64,000 nucleotides of DNA from Lachnospiraceae bacterium. Its GTDB lineage: Bacteria; Bacillota; Clostridia; Lachnospirales; Lachnospiraceae. The stretch is taken from positions 235,042 through 299,041 of the forward strand of contig JAFLSY010000001.1 in NCBI GenBank assembly GCA_022510745.1, given 5' to 3'. Position numbers and translations under genes: made by a program. A model generated the notes under the pieces. It did no database searches. It was given only the letters and a program-made list of their open reading frames with translations, and was not told the origin of the DNA. Numbering within the stretch: the first letter of the stretch is position 1; each line of letters starts with the position of its first letter. Of the stretch, positions 37,590 through 45,744 are shown one piece after another.

Positions 37590-38468
37590 TCAATTTGACT
37601 GACGTTCTTTTTTTAAGTTATCCAGTATATCTTCATGAATATAGAGCTTACCGTAACCGGTACCGAAATGCAGTCCCGGTTTGTTATCTCCGTGGAAATC
37701 GGAGCCTCCGCTGATGGCAAGCCCGAACTCTTTGGCAATGGCCTGCATTTCTCTGGTTTCAGAAACGGAGTAAGTGGAGTAGATGCCCTCTATGGCCTGA
37801 AGTCCGGCTTGTTTTAGATAGGCTACGAGTCCTTTCAGCCGTTCCAAACTCATATGATACAGAGTGGGATGAGCCAGTACCGGGATACCGCCCACTGCCC
37901 GTATGAGAGAAACCGCCTGTGTGGGAGAAATCTTCTCTCTGGGAATAAAGCAGGGAGCATGGTCGCCCACATACCGGTCAAAGGCTTCACTCATGCTCTT
38001 GACATAGCCCTCCGCTAAAAGAAAGCGGGCGTAGTGGGCTCTGGTAATGACCGCCCCCGGAAAACGGGCCTTGATTGCGGAGTAGGTAACGGGAACGCCG
38101 TGCTCGGTCAGAAGAGAACAAATCTTTTCGTTGCGGGCTTCCCTGGAGGCTACAAAATCCTCCAGATGCCGGGTGAACCGTTCGTTCGTATAGTCGATAT
38201 AGAGTCCCACAATATGGATGTCCCGTCCCTCGTATTCCGTAGAAAATTCAATGCCCGGAATCACTTCCACTGTTTTGCCTTCCGGATTGGCCTCACATAC
38301 TCTGCCGGAAAGCTCTTTTGCACAGAAAAGAGCCTGAGGCAGTCCCGCCACAGTATCGTGGTCTGTCAGGGCAAAGGCGCTGATATTGTGCGTCAGTGCG
38401 TATTCCACCAGCTCGCGGGGAGAGTAAGAGCCGTCTGAAAAAATCGAATGTACATGCAAATCCACCAT
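37590..38468 (-). CDS. PHP-domain phosphoesterase
   Basis: A 292-residue PHP protein: DLHVHSIFSDGSYSPRELVE, then ALTDHDTVAG, VIPGIEFSTEYEGRDIHIVG, VLAHPTLY and ISGGSDFHGDNKPG, the full set of metal-binding His/Asp motifs. Relatives remove phosphates from nucleotides such as pAp or from other small phosphates. It lies 2 bases after the stop of the ABC-F gene, so the two probably share a transcript. Confidence 0.92.
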   Translation of the reverse strand: MVDLHVHSIFSDGSYSPRELVEYALTHNISAFALTDHDTVAGLPQALFCAKELSGRVCEANPEGKTVEVIPGIEFSTEYEGRDIHIVGLYIDYTNERFTRHLEDFVASREARNEKICSLLTEHGVPVTYSAIKARFPGAVITRAHYARFLLAEGYVKSMSEAFDRYVGDHAPCFIPREKISPTQAVSLIRAVGGIPVLAHPTLYHMSLERLKGLVAYLKQAGLQAIEGIYSTYSVSETREMQAIAKEFGLAISGGSDFHGDNKPGLHFGTGYGKLYIHEDILDNLKKERQSN

Positions 38469-38470
38469 GA

Positions 38471-40105
38471 TTAATCTTCATCATCTCCGGTCTTGGTATA
38501 GACGGTACGCTTTCTTGCCATTTCATCGCTTGCCAGATACTCGTCGTAGGTTGTGATCTTATCGACCAAAGAACCGTTTGGCAGAATTTCCATAATACGG
38601 TTGGCCGTAGTCTGGACAAACTGATGGTCATGGCAGGAGAACAGCTCCACGCCGCCAAACTTGATCAGGCCGTTATTTAAAGCAGTGATGGATTCCATAT
38701 CCAGATGGTTGGTGGGCTCGTCTAAGATCAGGCAGTTAGCGCCGCTGATCATCATCTTGGAAAGCAGGCAGCGCACTTTTTCTCCACCGGAGAGCACCTT
38801 CACTTTCTTGACACCGTCCTCGCCGGCAAAGAGCATACGGCCAAGGAAGCCACGCACATAGGTAACATCCTTAACAGGAGAATAGCCGGTGAGCCAGTCC
38901 GCAATGGTCAGGTCATTGTCAAACTCCGCCGTATTGTCCTTGGGGAAGTAAGCTTGAGAGGTAGTCACACCCCATTTATAGCTGCCCTCATCCGGCTCCA
39001 GTTCACCCATGAGAATCTGGAAGAGGGTGGTCTTAGCCAGTTCGTTGCCGCCTACAAAAGCAATCTTATCATCATGTCCCACAATAAAGGAGATGTCATC
39101 TAATACTTTCACACCGTTTACGGTCTTGGAAATATGCTCCACGGAGAGAACCTCATTGCCGATCTCACGCTCCGGCCTGAAGTCAATATAGGGGTATTTT
39201 CTGCTGGAAGGACGGATCTCGTCCAACTCGATTTTTTCCAACGCACGCTTTCTGGCGGTAGCCTGTTTGGACTTGGAGGCGTTAGCGGAGAAGCGGGAGA
39301 TAAATTCCTGTAATTCCTTGATCTTCTCCTCTTTCTTCTTATTGGCCTCTTTCATCTGCTTGATCAAAAGCTGGCTGGACTCATACCAGAAATCGTAGTT
39401 GCCGGCATAGAGCTGAATCTTGCCGTAGTCGATATCCGCAATATGGGTGCAGACCTTATTTAAGAAATAACGGTCGTGGGAAACTACAATGACCGTATTT
39501 TCAAAGTCGATCAGGAAATCCTCCAGCCACGCGATGGCATCCAGATCCAAGTGGTTGGTAGGCTCGTCCAATAACAGGATATCGGGATTGCCAAACAGAG
39601 CCTTCGCCAAGAGAATCTTTACCTTTTCGTTACCGTTTAAATCCTTCATCATAGAATAGTGAAGAGAGGTGTCGATACCCAGACCGTTTAAAAGAGAGGC
39701 AGCGTTGGATTCGGCTTCCCAGCCGTCCATCTCCGCAAACTCCGCTTCCAGCTCGCTGGCGCGGATGCCGTCCTCATCGGAGAAGTCCTCCTTGGCATAG
39801 ATAGCGTCCTTTTCTTTCATGATCTCATAGAGGCGCTCGTTGCCCATAATGACCAGATCCAGTACGGTGTAGTCATCATACTTGAAATGGTCCTGCTCCA
39901 AAACGGAAAGCCTCTGTCCGGGGGTAATGAATACTTCTCCGTTTGTGGTTTCCAACTGGCCTGATAAAATCTTTAAAAAAGTGGATTTGCCGGCACCGTT
40001 TGCACCGATCAGACCGTAGCAGCAGCCTTCGGTAAATTTGATATTGACATCTTCAAACAAAGCTTTTTTTCCGATTCGTAAAGTTACGTTATTTGCACTG
40101 ATCAT
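38471..40105 (-). CDS. ABC-F family ATPase
   Basis: A 544-residue soluble protein with two ABC cassettes and no membrane part. Walker A motifs are GANGAGKST and, in the second cassette, the unusual GGNELAKTTL, where the usual GxxGxGK is altered. LNGNEKVKILLAKAL and LSGGEKVRCLLSKMM are the signature loops, and LLDEPTNHLD/ILDEPTNHLD the Walker B motifs. ABC-F proteins act on the ribosome. The linker KQMKEANKKKEEKIKELQEF is a coiled coil. The ATG at 40105 has AAAGGT upstream. Overall it is close to the YbiT/EttA group. Confidence 0.9.
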   Translation of the reverse strand: MISANNVTLRIGKKALFEDVNIKFTEGCCYGLIGANGAGKSTFLKILSGQLETTNGEVFITPGQRLSVLEQDHFKYDDYTVLDLVIMGNERLYEIMKEKDAIYAKEDFSDEDGIRASELEAEFAEMDGWEAESNAASLLNGLGIDTSLHYSMMKDLNGNEKVKILLAKALFGNPDILLLDEPTNHLDLDAIAWLEDFLIDFENTVIVVSHDRYFLNKVCTHIADIDYGKIQLYAGNYDFWYESSQLLIKQMKEANKKKEEKIKELQEFISRFSANASKSKQATARKRALEKIELDEIRPSSRKYPYIDFRPEREIGNEVLSVEHISKTVNGVKVLDDISFIVGHDDKIAFVGGNELAKTTLFQILMGELEPDEGSYKWGVTTSQAYFPKDNTAEFDNDLTIADWLTGYSPVKDVTYVRGFLGRMLFAGEDGVKKVKVLSGGEKVRCLLSKMMISGANCLILDEPTNHLDMESITALNNGLIKFGGVELFSCHDHQFVQTTANRIMEILPNGSLVDKITTYDEYLASDEMARKRTVYTKTGDDED

Positions 40106-40300
40106 AATTTTTATACCTTTCTGTAATTGGTGAAAAGCCACTCCCTACCTATTTTACAGAAACTACGGGATTTTTCAACCCATTCTTTATATTTTAGAAG
40201 AAAAAGCTGCACAGGGTCGATTGTTTTGCTGATGTTTCCGTGGTATAATGCCCATGGCAGGGAAAGGCCGGCGGAAGAAGGAAAACTTGGAGGATTGGAT

Positions 40301-41128
40301 ATGATATTGCTCATAGCGGCAGGCATTCTGCTTTTATTTGTGATACTGTATTTGCTGATGATCATGCCGAGAATGGTACACAGACCGGATATAACGCCGT
40401 TTAAAGGTGTGCTGTATGCCCATAGGGGACTGCACGACAATTTTTCACAGGCTCCGGAAAATTCTATGGCCGCTTTTAAAAAGGCAGTGGACGCGGGCTT
40501 TGGCATTGAACTGGACGTGCAGCTCTCTAAAGACAAAGTGCCGGTAATATTCCATGACTCCACTTTGGATAGAATTTGCGGTGCGGAAGGAAAGGTAGAA
40601 GATTTTACCTACGAAGAACTGCAGCAGTTTTCCCTCTGTAAAACGGCGGAAAAGATACCGCGGTTTGAGGATTTCCTCAAGTTGGTGGACGGCAGGGTGC
40701 CGCTTATCATAGAATATAAAATTTCCGGGAAAAGAGCGGAGGTGTGTCCCATTGCGGATCAGCTGCTGCAGACTTATAACGGTCCCTACTGTATTGAGTC
40801 TTTTCATCCCTTAGCCCTGCTCTGGTATAGGAGGAACAGAAAGGAAATCGTGCGGGGACAGTTGGCGGACAATTTTATCAAAGCAGGAGAAAATACGCTT
40901 TCACCGTTTTTGTATTTTGCACTTCACCATCTGCTCTTTAATTTTATTGGTAAACCGGATTTTATTGCCTACAATCATTTTCTTTACAGGGATTTATCCA
41001 GGCGGCTTTGCAGGCATCTTTATCGGGCACCGGCCGCGGCCTGGACCATAAAAAATGAGGAAGAACTGAAGCAGAGCCGTAAGGAATTTGATATGTTTAT
41101 CTTTGACAGCTTTCTGCCTAAGAGCTAG
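40301..41128 (+). CDS. Glycerophosphodiester phosphodiesterase
   Basis: A 275-residue GDPD-family enzyme that splits glycerophosphodiesters to glycerol-3-phosphate and an alcohol. One N-terminal membrane helix (MILLIAAGILLLFVILYLLM) anchors it. The catalytic set is YAHRGLHDNFSQAPENSMAA, ELDVQLSKDKVPVIFHDSTL and IIEYKI. The ATG at 40301 is preceded by TTGGAGGA; the longer in-frame extension to 40127 is rejected. A TATAAT at 40243-40248 probably belongs to its promoter. Confidence 0.9.
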   Translation: MILLIAAGILLLFVILYLLMIMPRMVHRPDITPFKGVLYAHRGLHDNFSQAPENSMAAFKKAVDAGFGIELDVQLSKDKVPVIFHDSTLDRICGAEGKVEDFTYEELQQFSLCKTAEKIPRFEDFLKLVDGRVPLIIEYKISGKRAEVCPIADQLLQTYNGPYCIESFHPLALLWYRRNRKEIVRGQLADNFIKAGENTLSPFLYFALHHLLFNFIGKPDFIAYNHFLYRDLSRRLCRHLYRAPAAAWTIKNEEELKQSRKEFDMFIFDSFLPKS

Positions 41129-41262
41129 ATTTGTTCGGGCGGTTTCTTCTGTTTTTGTGGCTATTGCAACAATAAACAAATGTAACTGCTTACATTTTTT
41201 GGACAAACTGCATAAATAAAAAGGAAAGATTTGGATATAATAAACGAAAGTGTTTCTAATGA

Positions 41263-41313
41263 GTGAATAATTCACCCATATTGCTTGATGTTTTTTTGGT
41301 AAATTGATACAAT
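41263..41313 (+). promoter_or_regulatory. ppdK promoter with upstream palindrome
   Basis: TTGATG at 41285-41290, 17 bp, TACAAT at 41308-41313, about 50 bases before the ppdK start. A perfect odd palindrome GTGAATAATTCAC at 41263-41275 sits just upstream of the -35 box and may bind a regulator. Confidence 0.5.
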
Positions 41314-41362
41314 TATGGAAGTATTAGACACATAAATATTATGGCAAGGGAGATTATGACGC

Positions 41363-43993
41363 ATGAACAAATGGGTGTACAAATTCAAAGAGGGCAGTGC
41401 AGACATGAGAAATCTGCTCGGCGGCAAGGGCGCTAATCTGGCGGAGATGACCAGTTTAGGTCTTCCTATTCCACAGGGATTTACCGTAACGACCGAGGCC
41501 TGTGTTGATTATTACAAGCAGGGCAAGACCATTTCCGCAGAGATTCAGGAACAGATTTTCCAAAATTTGACGGATTTGGAAGCGCTGATGGGCAAGAAGT
41601 TCGGGGATACCGAAGATCCTCTGTTGGTATCGGTTCGTTCCGGTGCCAGAGCATCTATGCCCGGTATGATGGATACGATCTTGAATCTGGGTCTGAATGA
41701 CATTGCAGTGGAAGGCTTTGCAAAAAAGACCGGAAATCCCAGATTCGCATACGATTCCTACCGTCGTTTCATTCAGATGTATTCCGATGTTGTTATGGAG
41801 GTTCCGAAGTCCTTTTTCGAGAAGATCATCGACGAGATGAAAGAAGCAAAAGGCGTCACTTATGATACAGAGTTAAACGCAGATGATTTAAAGGAACTGG
41901 CAAATAAATTCAAGGCTGTATACAAAGAAGCTATGCATGGGGAGGAATTCCCACAGGATCCCAGAGAGCAGCTGATGGGTGCGGTGAAAGCCGTATTCCG
42001 TTCGTGGGACAACCCTCGTGCCATTGTTTACAGACGTATGAATGATATTCCCGGTGACTGGGGTACCGCGGTAAACGTACAGTGCATGGTATTCGGCAAC
42101 AAGGGAGACACCTCCGGTACCGGCGTTGCGTTTACCCGTAATCCTTCTACCGGTGAAAAGGGTATCTTCGGTGAGTACCTGATCAACGCACAGGGCGAGG
42201 ACGTGGTTGCAGGCGTTCGTACTCCTCAGCCTATTACCCAGTTAGAGAAGGACTTGCCTGAATGTTATGCGCAGTTCATGGAACTGGCTATGAAATTGGA
42301 AAACCATTACCGTGATATGCAGGATATGGAGTTCACCATCGAAGAAGGCAAGCTTTACTTCTTACAGACCAGAAACGGAAAGAGAACCGCTCCCGCGGCT
42401 ATCAATATTGCATGTGATCTGGTGGATGAAGGCAAGATCACACCCGAAGAAGCAGTCAGCCGTATTGAGGCAAAGTCATTGGATCAGTTGTTACATCCTA
42501 CTTTTGATGCAGAGGCATTAAAAGCCGGTGAAGTCATCGGTACCGCACTGCCCGCATCTCCCGGTGCGGCAGCAGGTAAAGTCTGCTTCAGCGCTGAGGA
42601 TGCAAAAGCAGCCGGCGTAGGCGGCAGAGGTGAGAGAGTGATCTTAGTTCGTCTGGAAACCTCTCCCGAAGATATTGAAGGTATGCATGCAGCACAGGGT
42701 ATCCTGACCGGACGCGGCGGTATGACTTCCCACGCAGCGGTAGTAGCGCGCGGTATGGGAACCTGCTGTGTATCCGGCTGCGGTGAAATGAAGATTGACG
42801 AAGAAGCAAAGGTATTTGAACTTGGCGGTTATACCTTCCATGAGGGAGACTATATTTCCTTGGATGGTACTACCGGTAAGATTTATAAAGGCGATATCAA
42901 GACAGTAGAGGCTTCCGTAAGCGGAAACTTCGGACGTATCATGGCATGGGCTGACCAGTTCAGGACTTTGAAGGTACGCACCAATGCAGATACCCCTGCA
43001 GATACTGCTAAGGCAGTGGAACTGGGTGCGGAAGGTATCGGTCTCTGCCGTACAGAGCATATGTTCTTCGGCGAGGACAGAATCCCCAAGATCCGTAAGA
43101 TGATCCTTTCCGATACCGTGGAAGCAAGAGAAGCTGCTTTGGACGAGCTGTTAGTATTCCAGAAGGCGGACTTCAAGGCAATGTATGAAACTCTGGAAGG
43201 CAGACCCATGACGGTTCGTTATCTGGATCCGCCTCTTCATGAATTCGTACCCACCGATCCTGAGGATATGGCAGCACTGGCAAAGGATATGGGCTTAAGT
43301 GTAGAAGATGTTAAGGCAAAATGCGATTCCCTCCATGAGTTCAATCCCATGATGGGTCACCGCGGATGCCGTCTGGCAGTTACCTATCCTGAAATCGCCA
43401 AGATGCAGACCAGAGCCGTTATGGAGGCAGCCATTGAAGTGAAGGCAGAAAAGGGCTATGATATTGTTCCCGAAATCATGATTCCTCTGGTAGGAGAGAA
43501 GAAAGAGTTAAAATATGTGAAGGATATCGTAGTAGAGACAGCGGAACTGGTTAAGAAAGAAAAGAATTCCGACATGGCATACCACATCGGTACCATGATT
43601 GAGATTCCCCGTGCAGCCCTGACAGCAGACGCTGTGGCAGAAGAAGCTGAATTCTTCTCCTTCGGTACCAATGACTTGACCCAGATGACCTTTGGTTTCT
43701 CCCGTGACGATGCAGGCAAGTTCTTAGACGCTTACTATCAGGCTAAGATTTACGAGTCGGATCCGTTTGCAAGACTGGATCAGACCGGTGTGGGCCGGTT
43801 GGTACAGATGGCAGTTGAGAAGGGACGCAAGACCCGTCCCGACTTAAAGTGCGGAATCTGCGGCGAGCACGGCGGAGATCCTTCTTCCGTAGAGTTCTGC
43901 CATAAGGTAGGATTAAACTATGTATCCTGCTCACCGTTCCGTGTGCCCATCGCAAGACTGGCAGCTGCACAGGCGGCAATCAATAATAAATAA
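41363..43993 (+). CDS. ppdK: Pyruvate, phosphate dikinase
   Basis: An 876-residue PPDK that interconverts pyruvate, ATP and phosphate with PEP, AMP and pyrophosphate; in Clostridia it supports PPi-based glycolysis. ATP-grasp domain: KGANLAEMTSLGLPIPQGFT and SVRSGARASMPGMMDTILNL. The phosphohistidine is H457 in GGMTSHAAVVARGMG. The PEP/pyruvate barrel has GIGLCRTEHMFFGEDR and SFGTNDLTQMTFGFSRDD, with CGICGEHGGDP near the end. Length and motifs match the well-studied C. symbiosum enzyme. AAGGGAG lies upstream. Confidence 0.98.
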   Translation: MNKWVYKFKEGSADMRNLLGGKGANLAEMTSLGLPIPQGFTVTTEACVDYYKQGKTISAEIQEQIFQNLTDLEALMGKKFGDTEDPLLVSVRSGARASMPGMMDTILNLGLNDIAVEGFAKKTGNPRFAYDSYRRFIQMYSDVVMEVPKSFFEKIIDEMKEAKGVTYDTELNADDLKELANKFKAVYKEAMHGEEFPQDPREQLMGAVKAVFRSWDNPRAIVYRRMNDIPGDWGTAVNVQCMVFGNKGDTSGTGVAFTRNPSTGEKGIFGEYLINAQGEDVVAGVRTPQPITQLEKDLPECYAQFMELAMKLENHYRDMQDMEFTIEEGKLYFLQTRNGKRTAPAAINIACDLVDEGKITPEEAVSRIEAKSLDQLLHPTFDAEALKAGEVIGTALPASPGAAAGKVCFSAEDAKAAGVGGRGERVILVRLETSPEDIEGMHAAQGILTGRGGMTSHAAVVARGMGTCCVSGCGEMKIDEEAKVFELGGYTFHEGDYISLDGTTGKIYKGDIKTVEASVSGNFGRIMAWADQFRTLKVRTNADTPADTAKAVELGAEGIGLCRTEHMFFGEDRIPKIRKMILSDTVEAREAALDELLVFQKADFKAMYETLEGRPMTVRYLDPPLHEFVPTDPEDMAALAKDMGLSVEDVKAKCDSLHEFNPMMGHRGCRLAVTYPEIAKMQTRAVMEAAIEVKAEKGYDIVPEIMIPLVGEKKELKYVKDIVVETAELVKKEKNSDMAYHIGTMIEIPRAALTADAVAEEAEFFSFGTNDLTQMTFGFSRDDAGKFLDAYYQAKIYESDPFARLDQTGVGRLVQMAVEKGRKTRPDLKCGICGEHGGDPSSVEFCHKVGLNYVSCSPFRVPIARLAAAQAAINNK

Positions 43994-44032
43994 CATTCGC
44001 GCTGGCAATGAGCCATGCGTAGACAGAAATGT

Positions 44033-44073
44033 AAAGGCTTCGGAGAGCTTGCTCGTCGAAGCCTTTATTTTTC
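44033..44073 (+). terminator. Terminator after ppdK
   Basis: Stem AAAGGCTTCG/CGAAGCCTTT with inner GAGC/GCTC and a trailing ATTTTTCT. Downstream to 44190 only short GCGAAGC-type hairpin sequence is seen. Confidence 0.85.
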
Positions 44074-44207
44074 TGGATACATAGGGCGAAGCCCGCGGCC
44101 GAGATGGAGCGAAGCAAAAGATAGTTGACAATTCCTTTAAAAGCTCATAAAATTATGATACACCATAAATTATATGGTGAAAATAAGGTGTGAAGAAAGG
44201 AGAAAGC

Positions 44208-44690
44208 ATGTACAGGTACCAAATAAAATTTTACCCAGAGCTACTTAGTCAGAGAGAGGGGATTAATCTTGAATCTACATTTGATGAGGTAAGAGCAGCA
44301 GCCATAGTATATTCAGAGGCAGGAGAAAAATCGAGGGTAAAAAAAGGGATTGAGTTGAATTCTTTAGTAGTGCGAAGAGATTGTATTGAGTTTATTCTAT
44401 TTTGCGAGGTCTTCTTACGTCAACCGACAAAGTGCTGCAAATTTTTCATTCAACAGCTCTGTAAGTTGGATTTTTATAAAAAGCTAATTAATGCGAGCGG
44501 GAGATTATTTCGCGGAGAATCTATATTTCTGGAAGAGGAAGAAGAACTAGCAAGTCCAGAAAAAGTAGACCGGGAGATGACGGATGAAGAGGCGCTGACG
44601 TATATAATAAAATTAATTTTTAGAAATACAGAAAAAAATAGGGAAACTATCAGCAAAATTAAGGAAATTATTGTATCGGAGGTTAAATAA
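44208..44690 (+). CDS. Unassigned 160-residue protein in AT-rich islet
   Basis: Begins MYRYQIKFYPELLSQREGIN and ends EKNRETISKIKEIIVSEVK. It has a basic central part, a Cys pair in KCCKFF, an acidic run LEEEEEL, and no membrane or signal segment. The ATG 44208 has AAGGAG six bases before it. I do not recognise the family. It is followed 1 base later by a small gene with a helix-turn-helix look, so the two likely form a unit. Base use is clearly more AT-rich than ppdK. Its position beside a toxin-antitoxin locus suggests mobile-element or defence cargo, which is inference. Confidence 0.6.
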   Translation: MYRYQIKFYPELLSQREGINLESTFDEVRAAAIVYSEAGEKSRVKKGIELNSLVVRRDCIEFILFCEVFLRQPTKCCKFFIQQLCKLDFYKKLINASGRLFRGESIFLEEEEELASPEKVDREMTDEEALTYIIKLIFRNTEKNRETISKIKEIIVSEVK

Positions 44691-44691
44691 A

Positions 44692-44868
44692 ATGAAATAT
44701 AATTTGTTTTTGCAATTAATATCAAATAATTATAATACTTTATTACAGACGGGGTGCTTCAAAAAACAAACGGTGGACAATTATTTGGCGAAAAAGAGAA
44801 GGGCACGTCCTGTAACTATCATGCTCATAGCGCAGCTCCTAAATCAAAATTGGCAGTTATATGTTTAA
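44692..44868 (+). CDS. Small protein with a possible helix-turn-helix
   Basis: A 58-residue protein. The stretch TGCFKKQTVDNYLAKKRRAR followed by PVTIMLIAQLLN is laid out like the turn and recognition helix of phage Cro-type proteins (compare the usual SxxTVxxYLxGKRxP pattern). GGAGG lies nine bases upstream of the ATG. It is one base after the preceding gene. The assignment rests on pattern only. Confidence 0.5.
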   Translation: MKYNLFLQLISNNYNTLLQTGCFKKQTVDNYLAKKRRARPVTIMLIAQLLNQNWQLYV

Positions 44869-44886
44869 GGAGAGAAGTTTTGTGTT

Positions 44887-45024
44887 TTGGATGAAGAAAC
44901 TCTTGCAACATTGCGACTTGAAGTTACTATGTCGGGGGACAAAGCACAAATTGCAAAACGAACAAGTAGGAAAAAACAAGGAGATTTACTTGCAATAGTT
45001 TTGACAAGCCTTTTCAAGATTTAG
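44887..45024 (+). CDS. Possible 45-residue protein, TTG start
   Basis: An open frame reading LDEETLATLRLEVTMSGDKA, then QIAKRTSRKKQGDLLAIVLT and SLFKI. It uses a TTG start 14 bases after AAGGAG, so support is modest. Its 3' end overlaps the toxin gene on the other strand by 39 bases. Composition is protein-like, but no family is recognised. Confidence 0.3.
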   Translation: MDEETLATLRLEVTMSGDKAQIAKRTSRKKQGDLLAIVLTSLFKI

Positions 45025-45471
45025 AAAATCATGACACCGTTTTCCTAAAGAGGTGGAGGTTCCCTTTTCAATGCGATGTTTATATACCGTATTTGCATTT
45101 TGCAGAATGCGATTTCGTAATTTTTTGATAATGCGGTATTCTGCTTGAAGCAATGCTTGGTAGCTGGCATCTTTTACTTTCTGGATATGGATATATGTAT
45201 ATTGCCCTTCTGGTACAGGAAACATATTATTAATGTTAATAACAGCATAATTTTTAATTTTTATAAAGTCTACGCTTTCATCCATTTTTATATGTTTAGG
45301 TTTAAAGGAAGAAAGTGGAGCAAAATAATCCATATCATTAACTTGAAGAATAATGCCGATGTATTTCCTATTGTTAAACTGTCCGGGGCGTTTATTATGG
45401 AAAAAGTGTGGTTCTAAAGCAGATAGATAATCAATGTAATGTGCATTGATTTCATAGAAGTGAATATTCAT
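44986..45471 (-). CDS. Type III toxin-antitoxin endoribonuclease, ToxN/AbiQ family
   Basis: A 161-residue protein matching the ToxN/AbiQ family: an HFYEINAHYIDYLSAL start, RKYIGIILQVN (from residue 35), FAPLSSFKPKH (50-60), then INNMFPVPEG and a helical C-terminus KLRNRILQNANTVYKHRIEK. These are the family's conserved blocks in the right order, and length is normal (about 160-190). ToxN enzymes cut RNA at A-rich sites and are held inactive by a repeated small RNA that they process themselves; several abort phage infection. AAAGGAA precedes the ATG. Upstream on the same strand lie a terminator, three 38-nt repeats and a promoter, the diagnostic type III layout. Confidence 0.92.
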   Translation of the reverse strand: MNIHFYEINAHYIDYLSALEPHFFHNKRPGQFNNRKYIGIILQVNDMDYFAPLSSFKPKHIKMDESVDFIKIKNYAVININNMFPVPEGQYTYIHIQKVKDASYQALLQAEYRIIKKLRNRILQNANTVYKHRIEKGTSTSLGKRCHDFLNLEKACQNYCK

Positions 45472-45493
45472 AGAAAAATTCCTTTCAGATGTG

Positions 45494-45524
45494 AAAAAAG
45501 AATAGGGGCAGGAATTCTGCCCCT
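45494..45524 (-). terminator. Leaky terminator between antitoxin RNA and toxin gene
   Basis: On the minus strand AGGGGCAG/CTGCCCCT form a stem around GAATT (plus coordinates 45504-45524), followed by ATTC and a run of T (45494-45499). In known type III loci a terminator in exactly this place lets only a fraction of transcripts reach the toxin gene. Confidence 0.9.
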
Positions 45525-45668
45525 GATGTTACACTCGCATTCAGAGCAGCGAAACGCTCACTCATAACTTTCTCATTTAAGAGCTGAGATACACTCACTG
45601 ATGAACTTTCTCATTTAAGGGCTGAGATACACCCACTGTTAGGATGGCTGGTTCAGTCACCTATTCAT
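45525..45668 (-). ncRNA. Type III antitoxin RNA (ToxI-like), three 38-nt repeats
   Basis: Three 38-base units lie head to tail on the minus strand: 45638-45601, 45600-45563 and a diverged 45562-45525. The first two share GTGTATCTCAGC and CTTAAATGAGAAAGTT and differ at only five positions. The third keeps AGTGAGCGT, TTC, GCTCT and GAATG. Unit size and number are in the range of known antitoxins (about 34-45 nt, roughly 2 to 5.5 copies). The RNA would begin near 45668, just downstream of a perfect -10 box, and end at the terminator. Each unit is expected to fold into a pseudoknot that caps one toxin molecule; the fold itself is inference. Confidence 0.87.
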
Positions 45669-45674
45669 ATTCTC

Positions 45675-45703
45675 ATTATATGCAGAAGATATGGAAAAAG
45701 CAA
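45675..45703 (-). promoter_or_regulatory. Antitoxin RNA promoter
   Basis: On the minus strand TTGCTT (plus 45698-45703), exactly 17 bp, TATAAT (plus 45675-45680). It points into the repeat array. Confidence 0.85.
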
Positions 45704-45744
45704 TATGGTAATTAAGAAAATCTGAGAGAAAATATGTCAAAATT

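Noticed and set aside
45541..45640. CRISPR array
   Set aside because: The repeats are contiguous without spacers, number only three and precede a ToxN-like gene; a type III antitoxin explains them.
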